From contig QANY01007217.1 of NCBI GenBank assembly GCA_003255025.1, forward strand, positions 62,001 through 126,000: a stretch of DNA of 64,000 nucleotides. The letters run 5' to 3'. The DNA is from Datisca glomerata. Its lineage: Eukaryota > Streptophyta > Magnoliopsida > Cucurbitales > Datiscaceae. Below are positions 12,519-24,740 of this stretch, piece by piece (within the stretch, counting starts at the first letter, position 1; each line of letters begins with the position of its first letter). Position numbers and translations under genes: made by a program. Under the pieces are notes generated by a model. That model ran no database searches. It saw only the letters and a program-made list of their open reading frames with translations, and had not been told where the DNA came from.

Positions 12519-14290
12519 GTTTTATATTTATTTTTTGGACGATATGTCTAGATATACATGGATTTTTCCTATGGTTCATAAGTTTGAAATCTTCTCTATT
12601 TTTCAGAAAACCCTTAGTTGAGAATTTGTTGTCTAGTAAGATTGAAATTTTAAGGACTGATGGGGGGTGGTGAGTACACTAACATAACTTTTGAATCTTT
12701 TCTTGCTAAGAATGGTATTTTTACCAAAAATCTTGTCACTATACACTTGAACAGAATCATGTGGCTGAAAGGAAACATAGACATCTTGTAGAAACAACTT
12801 TGGCTTTGCTTCATATTGTACCCTTCCTCTTGAGTTCTGGTTTAATGCCTTCTTTACAGCTGTTTACCTAATTAATCGTATGCCTACTACCATTCTCCAT
12901 GATAAATCACCTTTTGAAGTATTGTTTAGAAAGAAATCTGATTATAATTATCTTAAAGTTTTATGTTGTGCATGTTATCCATGCTTAAAGCCTTACATTT
13001 CATACAAACTTCAACCTAAATTATTCATTGTATCTTTGTTGGTTATGCTTTAGACTTTAAAGGTTACATCTGTTATGATCCCATTTGAAAGAGGTCTTAT
13101 ACCTTCAGACATGTTGTATTTGATGAGAATCTCTTTCCGTATGAAACATTGCTTGGTAAGTCAACTAATGGGAATGTTACCGCTACTTCTGCTCAAGGAA
13201 ATCAAGGTACCGCATTCATTGTTCCTTGTATAAATGATACTTTTGTCTCTACTTCCTTTGTTCAATCAGCTGCTATGAATATTATTCATGATATTTCTAA
13301 TAATGTTTTCAATGATCAAATTGGTATTAAGAATATTGTTTCCTCTAGATTGGTTAAGAATAGTACTAATATACCTACTTCTTCAGATCCTTCTAATGTG
13401 TAATCTGATTCTTCTCATTTGTTGTATGTTAGTTCTGATCAATATCCTGATATATGATTATAAACATTAATATTGAACCCGTTACATCTCATGCATCATC
13501 TGACTCAACTAATAATGAATCATCTTAAACTAATAAGCATCACATACAAATGAGATCTAAGTCTGACATCTTCAAGAGGAAAGCTTTAGCTGCCTCTCAC
13601 ATATCTAAGTCTATTGAGCCTACATCTTTTAATTCTTCATCTAAACTTCTTGACTGGGCTAATGCCATGCATGAAGAGTATAAAGCTCTGCAAGATCAAG
13701 GTACTTGGTCTTTAGTTCATTACCTGCACATAAGAACTTGGTTGGATGTAAATGAGTATACAAACTCAAATATCATCATGATGGAACTATTGCCAGGCAC
13801 AAGGCAAGACTTGTGGCCAAAGGGATTCATCAGGAAGGACTGGATTATACTGAAACTTTTAATCTTGTTGTTAAAAAACCAATCGTTAGAATAATTCTCT
13901 CTCTTACTGCTCATTATAAATGGCCTTTTTGGTAACTAGATGTTAAAAATACTTTCTTACATGGTGTGTTAAATGAGGAGGTCTATATGGATCAACCACC
14001 AGACTTTGTTAGTTCTACTTTTCCTAACTATGTTTGCGAGTTACATAAATCTCTCTATGGACTGAAGTAGACCCCTAGAGCCTGGTTTGACATGTTTACT
14101 TCTCATCTCCTTACTCTTGGTTTTATACCCTCTCAGGTTGATTCCTCTTTATTTATTAAAGCTGAAGCTAAGTCTTTTATGTATCTCCTTCTTTATGTTG
14201 ATGATATTATTCTTACTGGGGTTGATACTGACTATGTTAATAATCTTGTTCAAACTCTACAATTATTCTAATCATAAAAACTTTAAAATA
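12519..14290 (+). pseudogene. Outer Ty1/copia fragment: integrase and reverse transcriptase
   Basis: Continues the integrase interrupted at 2785. Seen are a conserved piece with YLINRMPTTILHDKSPFEVLF (about 12860-12930), the spacer, and RT blocks including ARLVAKGIHQEGLDYTETF (about 13805-13860), a region around [17 protein letters not shown] (about 13940-13990), SLYGLK-stop-TPRAWF and LYVDDIILTG with YVDD at 14194-14205. Similarity ends near 14290, before RNase H, and no 3' LTR is seen, so the element is truncated. Multiple frameshifts and stops. Confidence 0.87.
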
Positions 14291-14954
14291 ATGTTCTATT
14301 AGCTAAAGCAACATATTATTTTTATATGTTATCTCGTTCTAAATTTCTTTCAGATCAATGATCCTGAAAAATGCATAAAGTTATTTTATTTGTGGCTGAT
14401 CGAATTGGTTGGAGGAATCGATTTTTTTCACGAAGCCATTCATTCTGATGCTCTAAATATAATAACAAGTCTTATAAATAATATGCAAAAGTGAGAAATG
14501 AATGTAAACGATTCTAAGTTAGTATAAAGAAAAGTTTAATTCTCTCCTCTCCATTCTCTCTTCCTATATCTTCCAGTATGTTGCTGTTAACAGTAACATA
14601 GCACGACCTTTGAATTAGTAGTGTAATAGTATTAGTTCCTAGTCGAGTTCGCTTAACACAAATATGATTCATTTTACATGCCAATATAAATGTGCATGGC
14701 TTTGTTTAGGGAGGGGAAAATTATAATTAGTGTGTACAAATGGAGCATAAAGTTTGAATGTGAATAGTATGAATCCCTTGTTATCTGAAAAATATAATAA
14801 TCATCAAATAAGCTCGAGATTGGCAACATGTGAGGAAAGACAAACCAAGCTAAAAAAGGATAAATAATAAGTGCATGCACTTTGCAAGTGTTAGAAAAAG
14901 ATAGATAGGAAATCGTTAAACATAAGAACCTACACTCACCATGAGAAAATATGT
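14291..14954. other. Intergenic, no gene seen
   Basis: AT-rich sequence after the copia truncation. It contains a near-perfect palindrome ATGTTGCTGTTAACAGTAACAT at about 14579-14600 and nothing else I can support. Confidence 0.5.
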
Positions 14955-15140
14955 GATACTGAGCCAGGATGGTAATGTTGACGCACTTTAAATGTGTGTG
15001 AGGTATTTCTAATATGTATACTGAGTGTGTCTCAAATTATTGACAGTGTTACCTACAACACATTTACAGTAGCTCATTGTCAAAACACATTTGAGATACT
15101 CCACACATATTTAAAGTACCCACAATAAAATATCAGCCCA
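14955..15140. repeat. Imperfect long hairpin, MITE-like
   Basis: The left arm GCACTTTAAATGTGTGTGAG matches the reverse complement of CTCCACACATATTTAAAGTAC on the right, and inner parts (GAGTGTGTCTCAAATTATTGAC against GTCAAAACACATTTGAGATAC) also pair. The whole can fold into a hairpin of about 185 bp. I found no clear target duplication, so an assignment to a DNA-transposon family is not possible. Confidence 0.55.
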
Positions 15141-15773
15141 GTACCATAAAAACACTCACTATATGCTAGCTAGACATGACTTCTTGTGTCAGGTCGACCA
15201 CATTAAATAAATTAAATACCACCAAAAAATCCTCAAATAATATTAAGTTCAATAACTTGAATCAAATCAATTATGGACCGAAGCCATATAATTCATCCAT
15301 ATATGTCAAACTTGGTCTGAGTCACACCTTCCAAATTTGACTTTAATTATCAGAGTGCATCCCTTGTTTTTACATATAAAAATCCTCTATATCATTAAAC
15401 CAAATAGAGATAACACAAATACAAGAGGCATACCCCAAGATAGAAAAAGAACAAACTCATCATGGAGAAAGAACTCAGTAGATACAACAGGCGTCTCAGC
15501 TAGACTGCCACCTCCTTAGAACCCACAGTAGGTGCACCAGTGCATCACGTCTGGGCTAGCATCTCCAAAGCACCTACTGGCTGGCCTCATTAAAACCTTT
15601 ATTAGAAAAAATCTCAATGGAGAAAACTCAAAAAAGGAAAAATTGTACTAGCCAAAAGAAAGCAAAAGAAAAGCTAACCATTCAAAAGGACGATTCAACT
15701 CCCGTTCCACAAAAGGAGAATGATCCAGGAGACGACTACACAGAGTAACATATTCATAACTAAACCTCCCCTC

Positions 15774-16621
15774 TAGGGGTGGCAACCGGCTCGGCCTGGC
15801 CCGGTCTAGCCCGGCCATGCTTGGCCCTACCGGTTCAGGGGTCAGGCCGGGCTTTTCCGGGCGATTCGCAGGCCAATTCTAGGCTGGTCCCGGTTAATGT
15901 GATTTAATTCACAAAAATGTAGATGAGGAGAGTTGAACCTCAGTGAGAAACGGATAAGGTGTAGGGATTACCACTAAATTATATAGAAGTCATGTTACTG
16001 TTTTGTAATTATTTTATTTTATTACTTTAAACTCTCAATAGAAAAATTTATAATAATAAGTAAAATAATTATTTTATTTATTAAATTCATAAACTAGTGC
16101 TATTCATATTCACGTAAAATCTAAAAATATAATAAATAATTAATAACTAATTTGTAATTCATGTTCATTAACAGAACAAAAATTATAAAGAATATTAAAC
16201 CAATATTTTTTAAAATTTTTATGAATCCAATTTTTTATTTAATAAAATATTCATTTAAATGAAAAATATTATTGTATTTAATTAAATAGTTTATCTCAAA
16301 AGTATGTTATTTGAAATTTCGATAAAATATGTTAAAAGACAATAAGAATATATTTTAAACAATTAATTTAACAAAAAATGTCTTGGTCTATTAATAAAAA
16401 GTGTGATTTATAAGAGAGAGATGAATGGTTCAAACGTCACTCCATGCATAATTGTTCAATTTTTTAGACAAAAAATAGATTCACGGGCCAGGCCATGACC
16501 CTTGAAGACAAGGCCCGTGATGGCCCGGACTTGGCCCGCGAGCCTTAACCGGCCCGATACTGTTCAAGACCAGGGTGGTTCAACCGGTTTTATAGGTCGA
16601 ACCGGCCCGGTTGCCACTCTA
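15774..16621. mobile_element. hAT-like MITE inside LINE ORF2
   Basis: An 848-bp element with termini TAGGGGTGGCAACCGG and TAGAGTGGCAACCGG in inverted orientation, flanked by a perfect 8-bp duplication CTCCCCTC (15766-15773 and 16622-16629). GC-rich ends with GGCCCGG repeats surround an AT-rich centre. No transposase. Its removal restores the LINE sequence CCTCCCCTCTCTAGC and the RNase H tail. Confidence 0.92.
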
Positions 16622-17398
16622 CTCCCCTCTCTAGCACAAGCATGGGCTAGAACATTCAAAGATCTAGTGCAATAATCAAACGAAATACAAGGAAATAAAC
16701 TAGACAAAGAACAAATATTAGACAAGAGATCCTATGTCTGAATGAAGGAATTGTCTGTGTCTAACAGCTTCAATAAGGTTAGAAAAATATGAATGAAATC
16801 CTGTCAAGTTCAAACAGCAGAGTATTCTCCGAACCCCAAAATAATGCACTGCCTTCTGCATGAATGACCAAATTCGAGAAAGAAATTTTCTAGAAACCCA
16901 CCTTCTTCAATTGACCACCAGGCTCCCATCCTATACCACCTGCCCCTTCAGCCTCTCCGGCCACATCAGTACAAAGGAACCAAGAAGAATTCAGAACAAA
17001 CAATTGCATGGAAAAATTTGTAGCCCGGTGAATTCATTTTTCAATGAAACAACTCTATTAAATTCCTTGAAATTTTCTTGAGCCAAGAACAAAGTCTCCT
17101 CCATGTTAAAAGCCACCCCATTAAAAACCAAATTGTTCCGAGCTTTCCATAAATACCATGAGTGATAAACAAAACAAGACAACAAGTCTAAAGACTCCTC
17201 CTTAGCACATAAAAATTTGAAATACCAGTCCAAATATCCAAGACACTAGATCCGCAAAGCATAGATGTACGAACTCCGAACTAACTTTTAAACCAGAATA
17301 ACTCCACTTCACAGCAAATAAAGAATAAATGCATTAAACTCTCTTGCTCCGACTCACAAAAAGGACAATAAGGATCAGAAATCAAACCACGATGGATT

Positions 17399-17512
17399 AA
17401 ATTAATCCTGCATGCTAAGTTGTTTAAAAGTCTCCATGTGAAATCCTTGAGCTTCAAATTAATCCTGCATGCTAAGTTGTTTAAAAGTCTCCATGTGAAA
17501 TCCTTGAGCTTC
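17399..17512 (-). repeat. 57-bp in-frame tandem duplication in LINE ORF2
   Basis: Two adjacent identical 57-bp units (17399-17455 and 17456-17512) duplicate 19 codons, so the peptide KLKDFTWRLLNNLACRINL occurs twice in a row just before the zf-RVT cysteines. Being a multiple of three, it keeps the frame. Confidence 0.93.
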
Positions 17513-17732
17513 GGCGGAATATTCATCTTCCACATCCTCTTCCAACATTGATGAACAGATCTGGATCTACTAGGAGCAACTTCAATTTCATACCCCGAAT
17601 CACCAGGCCGATCACGCTGACTAGCCAAAAAGTATTCGAATTTAACAGAGTATAAACCTGACTTTTTGAAAAGCCATATCAGAGCGTCATTCCTTCCTCT
17701 ACGGCAAATCGGTATATTCTTGATAGCTTTAA

Positions 17733-17843
17733 CATCACACGGTAAAAAAATCGAGTTCAGCATCTCCATGTTCCATGATAATCCATCCATCACACGGTTA
17801 AAAGAATTGAGTTCAGCATCTCCATGTTCCATGATAATCCATC
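17733..17843 (-). repeat. 55/56-bp tandem duplication in LINE ORF2
   Basis: The unit CATCACACGG..GAGTTCAGCATCTCC..CCATGATAATCCATC occurs at 17733-17787 and again at 17788-17843 with a few differences. It lies 220 bp from the 57-bp duplication, an independent second event in the same gene. Confidence 0.88.
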
Positions 17844-20765
17844 AGAACTAAACAACTTCCTTACTTTGTTAACTGTTCGATTTTTGGGTGAGACAACTCT
17901 GAACAAAGACAGTCTAGGGATCTAAGGGTCATCCCAAATGTCAATTTTCTCACCGTTTCCTACTAACCATCTCAAACCACCCATTAGAAGCTTGTTCCCT
18001 TCCATTAGACTTCTCCAACCCATGATGGGTTTCTCCCTAACCCGGCGTACAAAAAATTTGAATTTGAAAAATACTTACTTTTCAGCACAGAATGGAGACG
18101 AAGGGATTGATCTTGGAGCAACCTCCAACACTGTTTGGCAAGGAGAGCTAAATTGAAAGCACTCAACTTGCGAAAGCCAATTCATCCCTATGCTTTGAGT
18201 CTAATAAGTTTTCTCCAAGCTCCCCAATGGATGCCCTGATTATCGAGAGAGTTTTGCAGCCAGAAATCAGCAATTTTACTACTTATCTTTTTGCAAATAG
18301 AAATGGGAATTTGAAACAGGACATCGCATAATTCAACATAGAAAACGCAACTGCTTTAATCAGAATCTCTCTTCCCACTTGGGATAAATAGCATTTAGAC
18401 CATCCTGTAATCTCAGAAATGATCTTATCATAAACACTATAAAAAACAACAGATTTAGCTAACCCAAAGTCAGTCTCTAGTCCCAAATGCGTTGATAATG
18501 AGGAAGCACAATTTAATCCAAAGAAAGCAGCAAGCTCAGTTCTCATTAAGCAAGGTGTATTTCCACTATACACAATCAAACTTTTTTGAATGTTTAACTC
18601 CTGTCCTGAAACTTTACCATATATTGTCAGAATCTCCATAATCACCTCCGAATTCTGTTCTATATGCTTCGCAAAAAAACAAAGAGTCATCTGTAAAAAA
18701 CATATGAGACACATTGTGGTCGAGCCTATTGAACTTGAATCCAGAGATACGTCTAGCCATAACACCATGAGACAACAAAGAAGACAAAGCCTCTGCATAA
18801 ATCAAAAACAAAAAATGGGACAAAGCATCACCCTGATGGAGACCTCTTGTAGGCTTAAAAGGCGGCACCTTACTACCATTAATCAGCACATTAACTCACA
18901 GAGGAAATACAAGCATATATCCAATTACACAATCTCGTAGAAAAGCTGAATTTTTTAAGCACCTCAATTAGGAAGCCCCATTCCACCCGATCATAAGCTT
19001 TCGACATATATATTTTAATGGCAGCTTCATAATTCTTAACGTTTTTCCTAGTTCAAAATGTAGGCATAATTTCATGGGCAATAATAATATTGTCCACTAT
19101 CTGCCTACCAGGAACAAAGGCGCTCTGAAAAGGGCTAATGATCTTCCTAATCATAGATCTAAATCTGTTCGATAAAATTTTAGCAATAATCTTATAAACC
19201 ACGTTACATAAGCTAATGAGGATAAACAGATTCAAGCAGCGAGCATTCTCAGATTTAGGAATCAGGACAATGGAAGACACATTAACAATCTCAGGCAAAA
19301 CACTATAACAGAAAAAATTCTGAACAAAATTGATAACGTCCTTACCCACAATCGACCAATTTTGCTGGAAAAAAGGTAGTGAAACCATCTGGACCTGGGG
19401 CTTTAGAAGGATTCATCCCTTTCAATCCATCAAAAATTTCTTCAGCCGAGACTTCTCGATCCAAACTGACAACTCTGAGGCGTCCGGACCACCATGGATA
19501 TGCTCCAACGCTTCTAAGTTATCATCGTTCGACGGATTAGAAGACTTAAAATGGATCGGCGAAAAAAACCTCAGTGATTGCGTGCATTTTATCTCTGTCA
19601 GTTTCCCATTGCCCCAATCCTCAAAACCCATAATCTTATTAATTCTCCTACGATGGCAAACAATCGAGTGAAAATACTTTGTATTTCTATCCCCTTCGTT
19701 CAGCCATTAGATGTGAGATTTGTCCCTCCAGTAAGCTTCTTCTTCAATAATCGCCAATTTAAGCTTCCTCTGAACCAATTTAATTTTCTCCCTGTCATGT
19801 TGATCTTGCGAGTAAGCTTTCTCCAGCTCATTATTAAGCTTAGCAATGAAAGATTTTGAATTTGCCATTGATGATTTTTTCCTCCAAGCAATAATATTGG
19901 ACCTAGAGGAGTCCAACTTTTCCAGCAGGCCAATCGGGCCAGAACGCCCAGTAAAGTTACAATCAGCCCAAGCTTCTTCAATAGATTTTCTACACTCGTT
20001 CCACTTCAACCAACGTCTATCAAAACGAAAAGCTTGGGGTACTTTCGGTTCTCTAACTTCTGTACTCAATAGCAACATGGTCAGATCTGGGAGCTGGAAT
20101 ATGACCAAGTTGAACATGAGGATGACTATTGACCCACTCCAATTTTGCAAAACAATGATCAATCCTTTCTTTGATTAAGTATGGAGGGTCTCTATTATTA
20201 ATCCATGTAAATTTTGGCCCATAGAAGCCTAAATCCACCAGACCCGAAGCTTGAGCAAAATTAACCAAAGAAACACAACTAGCCGCCGACTGTTGAACAC
20301 CACCCTACTTTTCCTTAGGATGCATGATATCATTAAATCTCCTAAGACAATACACATGTCTTGGCACCCTTCAATCCTTCTAGTTAAAATTGTCATTTGT
20401 TCCTTTCTAACATGAATAAGAGGACTAAGATAAATAAAGAAAATACGTCATACTAAGGTTCGACATCGGATCTACCGCCGTAATTTCAATAAGAAAAGAA
20501 CAAAATTTAATAACAATAACATTAATCCAGTCCTTCTAAAAATAAACTAGTCCACCACTTATATCTATCGGCTTAACATTAATAAAACTCATAGCACGAA
20601 GAGAATACGTAAATCTCTCAATAACTTTCTTCTTATTTTTTGTCTCACTAAGAAAAACCAACTCAGGGGAATGGGTATAAGATAAACCTCGTAAAAGAGA
20701 AAACTGTCAGGGGATTCCCCACACCCTAAAAATTTCACGCCAGAACCTTCATTAATCACTACGGG

Positions 20766-21013
20766 ACTGGTTCAGGTCGGCCACCACCACATCTTCATAA
20801 CTAGTCAAAACATCCTTCCCCTCTTTAATTCTCTTCCGGTTTGGTTCTCCATTCCCAATAAAAATTGAATTACCCCGTTCGACGCACGTCCCTTCCTTTT
20901 CTCACCCACATGATGGTACTTCCTAAACAAATGCCTTCCTTTTTTCAGAGCATCCCACATCTGACCGAATGTCTTTGCTAAAAAGTAATATAATATACAG
21001 GAATAAGCCAGCG
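20766..21013 (-). pseudogene. LINE ORF1, C-terminal part (left of the MULE)
   Basis: Encodes VPLAYSCILYYFLAKTFGQM and, further on, KYHHVGEKRKGRASNGVIQF before ending close upstream of ORF2. Read across the MULE, the codons AAC TTT at 45435-45442 continue in frame into GTA CCG CTG here, so this is the tail of the ORF1 whose main part is at 45443-46935. The tail matches no domain I recognise. Confidence 0.8.
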
Positions 21014-21844
21014 GTACAAAGTAAAATAAAAAATAGACCCGCCTGAAACTAATATAAAAATAGCCATTTAGGCGTTGGCCCACTGTTTTAATGAACTAAC
21101 TTTTACCATTTTACCTATATCTTTCTCAATCTTTGCGCGCAGCTCATCTTCGTCTCTTTCAGGAAGATAACTGAAAATCAGTTACAATTCTTGCTACTTT
21201 AGGAAACTTGCTATTTTTTGTCTGATTCTTTTTCACAGATTTCTTTTTCTATTTTATGTCTGCTCTGTTTAACGAAAAATTCGTTTGATTTATGGTGATT
21301 ATTCTGAGTTTTTAAATTTTCAGTGTTGGTTTTTGGATTCTGCTTTGGAGTTTCTGTCCATGGCTCATTCTCATTAATTTTACTGCGATCATCATCAATT
21401 CTTGTTGCATGTTCACTGTAAGTTTCCTATTTTGTTTTCTTTTTTTTTGTTTCGGTTAAGATTGCAATCTGATTCTTGTTGTTCATGGCTCATCCTCTAT
21501 TCTAATTTTGTCATTATTTTACACTTAATTTCATTCTCTGTATTGTTTTTATTTATGTACTATTTTGTTAAAGTTGCATTTTGATTCTTGTTGTTCTTTC
21601 CATGTTCACTGTAACTTTCCTTCTCTTTTTTTACAGATTTTTGTAGCACATATTTCATTATTCCTCTATTTAGTTTTGTTTGTTGTTGTTCGTTCTTATA
21701 TTTTGTTTCTCTGTTGTCATTTTTTTCTATAGTTGCTTTATATTCATTCATGCTTATATGTAATTTTTACTGTAGGTTATTTTATTTTCATTTAGTTCCA
21801 TGTCCCTTTTTGTTAATTGATGTTCATATTTTTTATTTTTTCAG

Positions 21845-24060
21845 ATGACTATGCTGCCAATTATAATCTTGTATAGCGGTAGATGGGATGAATCAAAGCA
21901 ATATATTGATTATAAGATGAAACCGATAATGGTACATAATGATTCCTCATTTGTTTCTTTATGCCAATCAATATCGTCTGAATTGCTTATTGACGTTTCA
22001 AACTGTCAATTAATGGTGAAGTTGGACTTCAGTGGATGATGTAAAGATATTTTAGATATTAAAGTTGATTCAGATGTGGAGTGGTACTTTTCGTTGCTGA
22101 ATATGGATAGAAGTTTGTTGCATCCACTTATTCTTTCGGATAGAATTGTTGATAGTTCATCAAGTGTTGTTCTTGGTAAAGAGTTAGCTATGTTAAGGGA
22201 AGATGCTTCTTCTTCCGTTGTAAATGTTGAGTCAACTCAACCACTTTTTGTCAATGACGTTGATATAGATAATTTATCTTCAACATTTGATATTCGTGAG
22301 AATGTATTGTTTGCAAGCAATAATGAATTGAAGAAAGCTTTAAGACTCATTCTGGTTCAGTCTAACTTTCAATTTAAGACTGATAGGTCTAGTAAGATAT
22401 GTGTGTCTTGTGTTGGTTCAAACTGTCAATGGTTTGTGCGTTCTTCTCGTTATAAAGGTGGTCAGATGTGGATGGTACGTCAATATGTTAAGGAGCATAC
22501 ATGTTCTTTAGATATCGTCCAGAATGATCACAGACAAGTCATTGTTGCTTTGGTTAGTGAATGTGTGAAACATAGATATGTGAATGATGTTGGTGATCAT
22601 ACTACACCTAGGGATATTATTGATTTTATGCGTACAAAATATGGTGTTTCAATTAGCTACAATAAAGCTTTGCGGGCCAAATATGGAGCTCTAGAAATGG
22701 TTCGAGGTTCACCTGAAGAGTCATATTCTATATTGCTGTCATATTGCTTTACTTTAAAAGAGGCAAATTCTGGTATGTATTTTTTCTAAATACTTTATGA
22801 TAGCGTTTTTACACTAGTTACAGTATATAATTTTGAATCATGTTTCCAGTACATGTTCGTTTGTGTGCTTGGGGGCATCAATCCATGGGAGTGCACATTG
22901 TAGACCAGTCATTGTCGTTGATGGAACCTTCTTGAAAAACAAATATAATGGTATTCTGAGAATGATTTATCATGGGAGTGGTTTCTAATGAAGTTGAGTA
23001 GTGTTATTGGTTTTCGGGAGGATTTGGTGGTTGTTTCCGATAGGCATGGTAGCATCGCTAAAGTAGTACATAAAGCGTTCCCACATGCTGATCATGGTAT
23101 ATGTATGCAACATTCATTGATGAACTTGCACAAGAAATTTAAAAATTACAGCATTGATTCCACATTCTACTCATGTGCAAAAGCGTTCCGGGTTGAAGAT
23201 TTTGAGAAGTATATGTGTCGTTTAGAAGCCTGAGTCTCATCTCTTCATTTTTATCTAAAGAAAGCTGGCTATTGTAGATGGGCATGTGCTTATTTTAAGA
23301 GGCGTCGATTTAATGTTATGTGTAATAACATTGCTGAAAGCTTTAATAATTTCATAGTTGATGCTAGATTTTACCTGGTTTATATGTTTATTGAGTTTGT
23401 GAGACAAAAGTTACAAAGTTGGTTTTATGGAAGGAGGACATTTGCTTCATGTTTGATTACTTGTTTAAGTTCAACGGTAGAGGTTGAACTTCGTAATACA
23501 ATGACTGAAGCAAGAACAATGCAAGTAAGTGTTTTATTTTATTTTTTATATGTACTGTATATAATAAATTGACAATGTTTTCCTTTTTGTAGGTTCATTT
23601 GGTTGATTTAAATAAGTTTCAAGTTGTTGACGGGAGTATGCATTATATTGTTGATCTACAACAAAAGATATGTAGTTGTAAAAAATTTCAGATGATTGAT
23701 TTTCCTTGTTCTCATGTCTGTGCGGTCCTTGTGAAGAGGAATATGTCTCCATAACCTTTTGCGTCATATTACTATACGAAGGCTGCATTGGAAGTGACAT
23801 ATAGAGATGCAATATTCTATGTTGGTAATGAGTGTGAATAGATTATTTCTGAAGATGTGCAGATTTTGAAGGTTTTTCCCCCTTTAGTTAAACGGAAGAC
23901 AGGTAGACCTAATAAGAGTAGATACGTTTATGCAGGTGAATTTAAACCACGCTTGAGGTGTAGCCATTGTGGTAAATTGAGACACAACCGAAGAACATGA
24001 GAGCATGTAAAGGACATTAGTTGCAATAGTTCTTCATTTTCATACACATGCATTGAGTAT
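21845..24060 (+). pseudogene. mudrA-like MULE transposase
   Basis: The N-terminal MuDR domain lies in 22076-22772 (CVSCVGSNCQWFVRSSRY..EHTC pattern). An intron follows (GT at 22773, acceptor AG at 22848). The catalytic triad can be placed: Asp in IVVDGTF (22920-22922), Asp in VVSDRHGS (23039-23041) and Glu in NNIAESFNNF (23336-23338). A second intron is about 23525-23591. A SWIM zinc finger (CSCKKFQMIDFPCSHVCAV) is at about 23670-23730, then a basic KRKTGRPNKSR and a partial zinc knuckle CSHCGKLRHN near 23960. Defects: TGA at 22037, an internal deletion near 22955 after the first Asp, TGA at 23231, and TAG/TGA codons near 23840 and 23998. Cuts and joins element ends in active relatives. Confidence 0.9.
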
Positions 24061-24740
24061 GTTTCTTTGAAGTTACATCTATCTTTTATTTTTTAATACT
24101 ATTCGAACACTGTTGCTTTTAGTAACCTTCACAATCTTTTGAATATAAGACTTTGAATGTTGTTCTTGTGAATTGTTAAATGTCTATTGGTTGTTTTTTG
24201 TTTCTAATATATTAGATATATATAAATATTTATATGTATTATACATTTTTACTGTATATTTTTATGTAGCATATTGTTGAGCAGTTTCTTAGCAGTGTTT
24301 TTTTACAGAACAAATATTTCATTGACTATCTTTTTTGGTGGAGTTTGAATGTTTATATTAGATTATACTCCTAAACATTCAAAACTTATAATAATGCTCT
24401 ACAAGTTGACTATCATTACCCTATAATACACTAAAAAATATTCAATACACAAAATAATATTAAACATAGTTAACCAACAAATATTCAATGTTAGTGTAAC
24501 CACTTAGAATTTAGTTAACTAAGAAATCTTCAATAACAGACATAGTATATAATACTAAAAATTTAGTTAACTAGTTATATTCATTTCCAACACACATTAA
24601 TCACAAGTTCATGTTTTTGCTTACCAATTGCATAATGTCAAATTATGCACCACAAAAAACCAACCTATAAGTTTGCACAAAAAACCAACATAGAAGTTTT
24701 AACAATCCAATAGAAACTTAACAGTATTTCAATCCATCAA
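24061..24740. other. Region between the two convergent MULE genes
   Basis: AT-rich 3' flanks of both genes. I looked here for the Ulp1-type cysteine protease domain expected C-terminal to DUF1985 proteins in related MULEs and saw none on the minus strand. Confidence 0.5.

Larger units (their letters stand above)
15645..20765 (-). pseudogene. LINE ORF2: endonuclease, reverse transcriptase, zf-RVT, RNase H
   Basis: N to C on the minus strand: an exonuclease-endonuclease-phosphatase domain from about 20750 (MKVLA..NF.GVGNPLTV) to 20050 (GLVDLGFYGPKFTWINNRD at about 20190-20250); RT from about 19400 to 18280 (IVLIPKSENARC, QSAFVPGRQIVDN, TRGLHQGDALS, FFTDDSLFF with both catalytic Asp codons at 18686-18691); a zf-RVT region at 17281-17832 (PYCPFCESEQESLMHLFFIC); and an RNase H tail ending NVLAHAWARE next to the MITE, with the last codons at about 15645-15765. 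Numerous frameshifts and stops. It would act by target-primed reverse transcription. Confidence 0.9.

Noticed and set aside
18590..20178. Open frames on the plus strand (18590-18940, 19330-19671, 19846-20178)
   Set aside because: They lie antisense to the LINE reverse transcriptase and endonuclease and show no features of their own.
20805..21083. Stand-alone 92-codon gene on the minus strand
   Set aside because: Its first residues lie in the MULE terminal repeat; the remainder is the tail of LINE ORF1.
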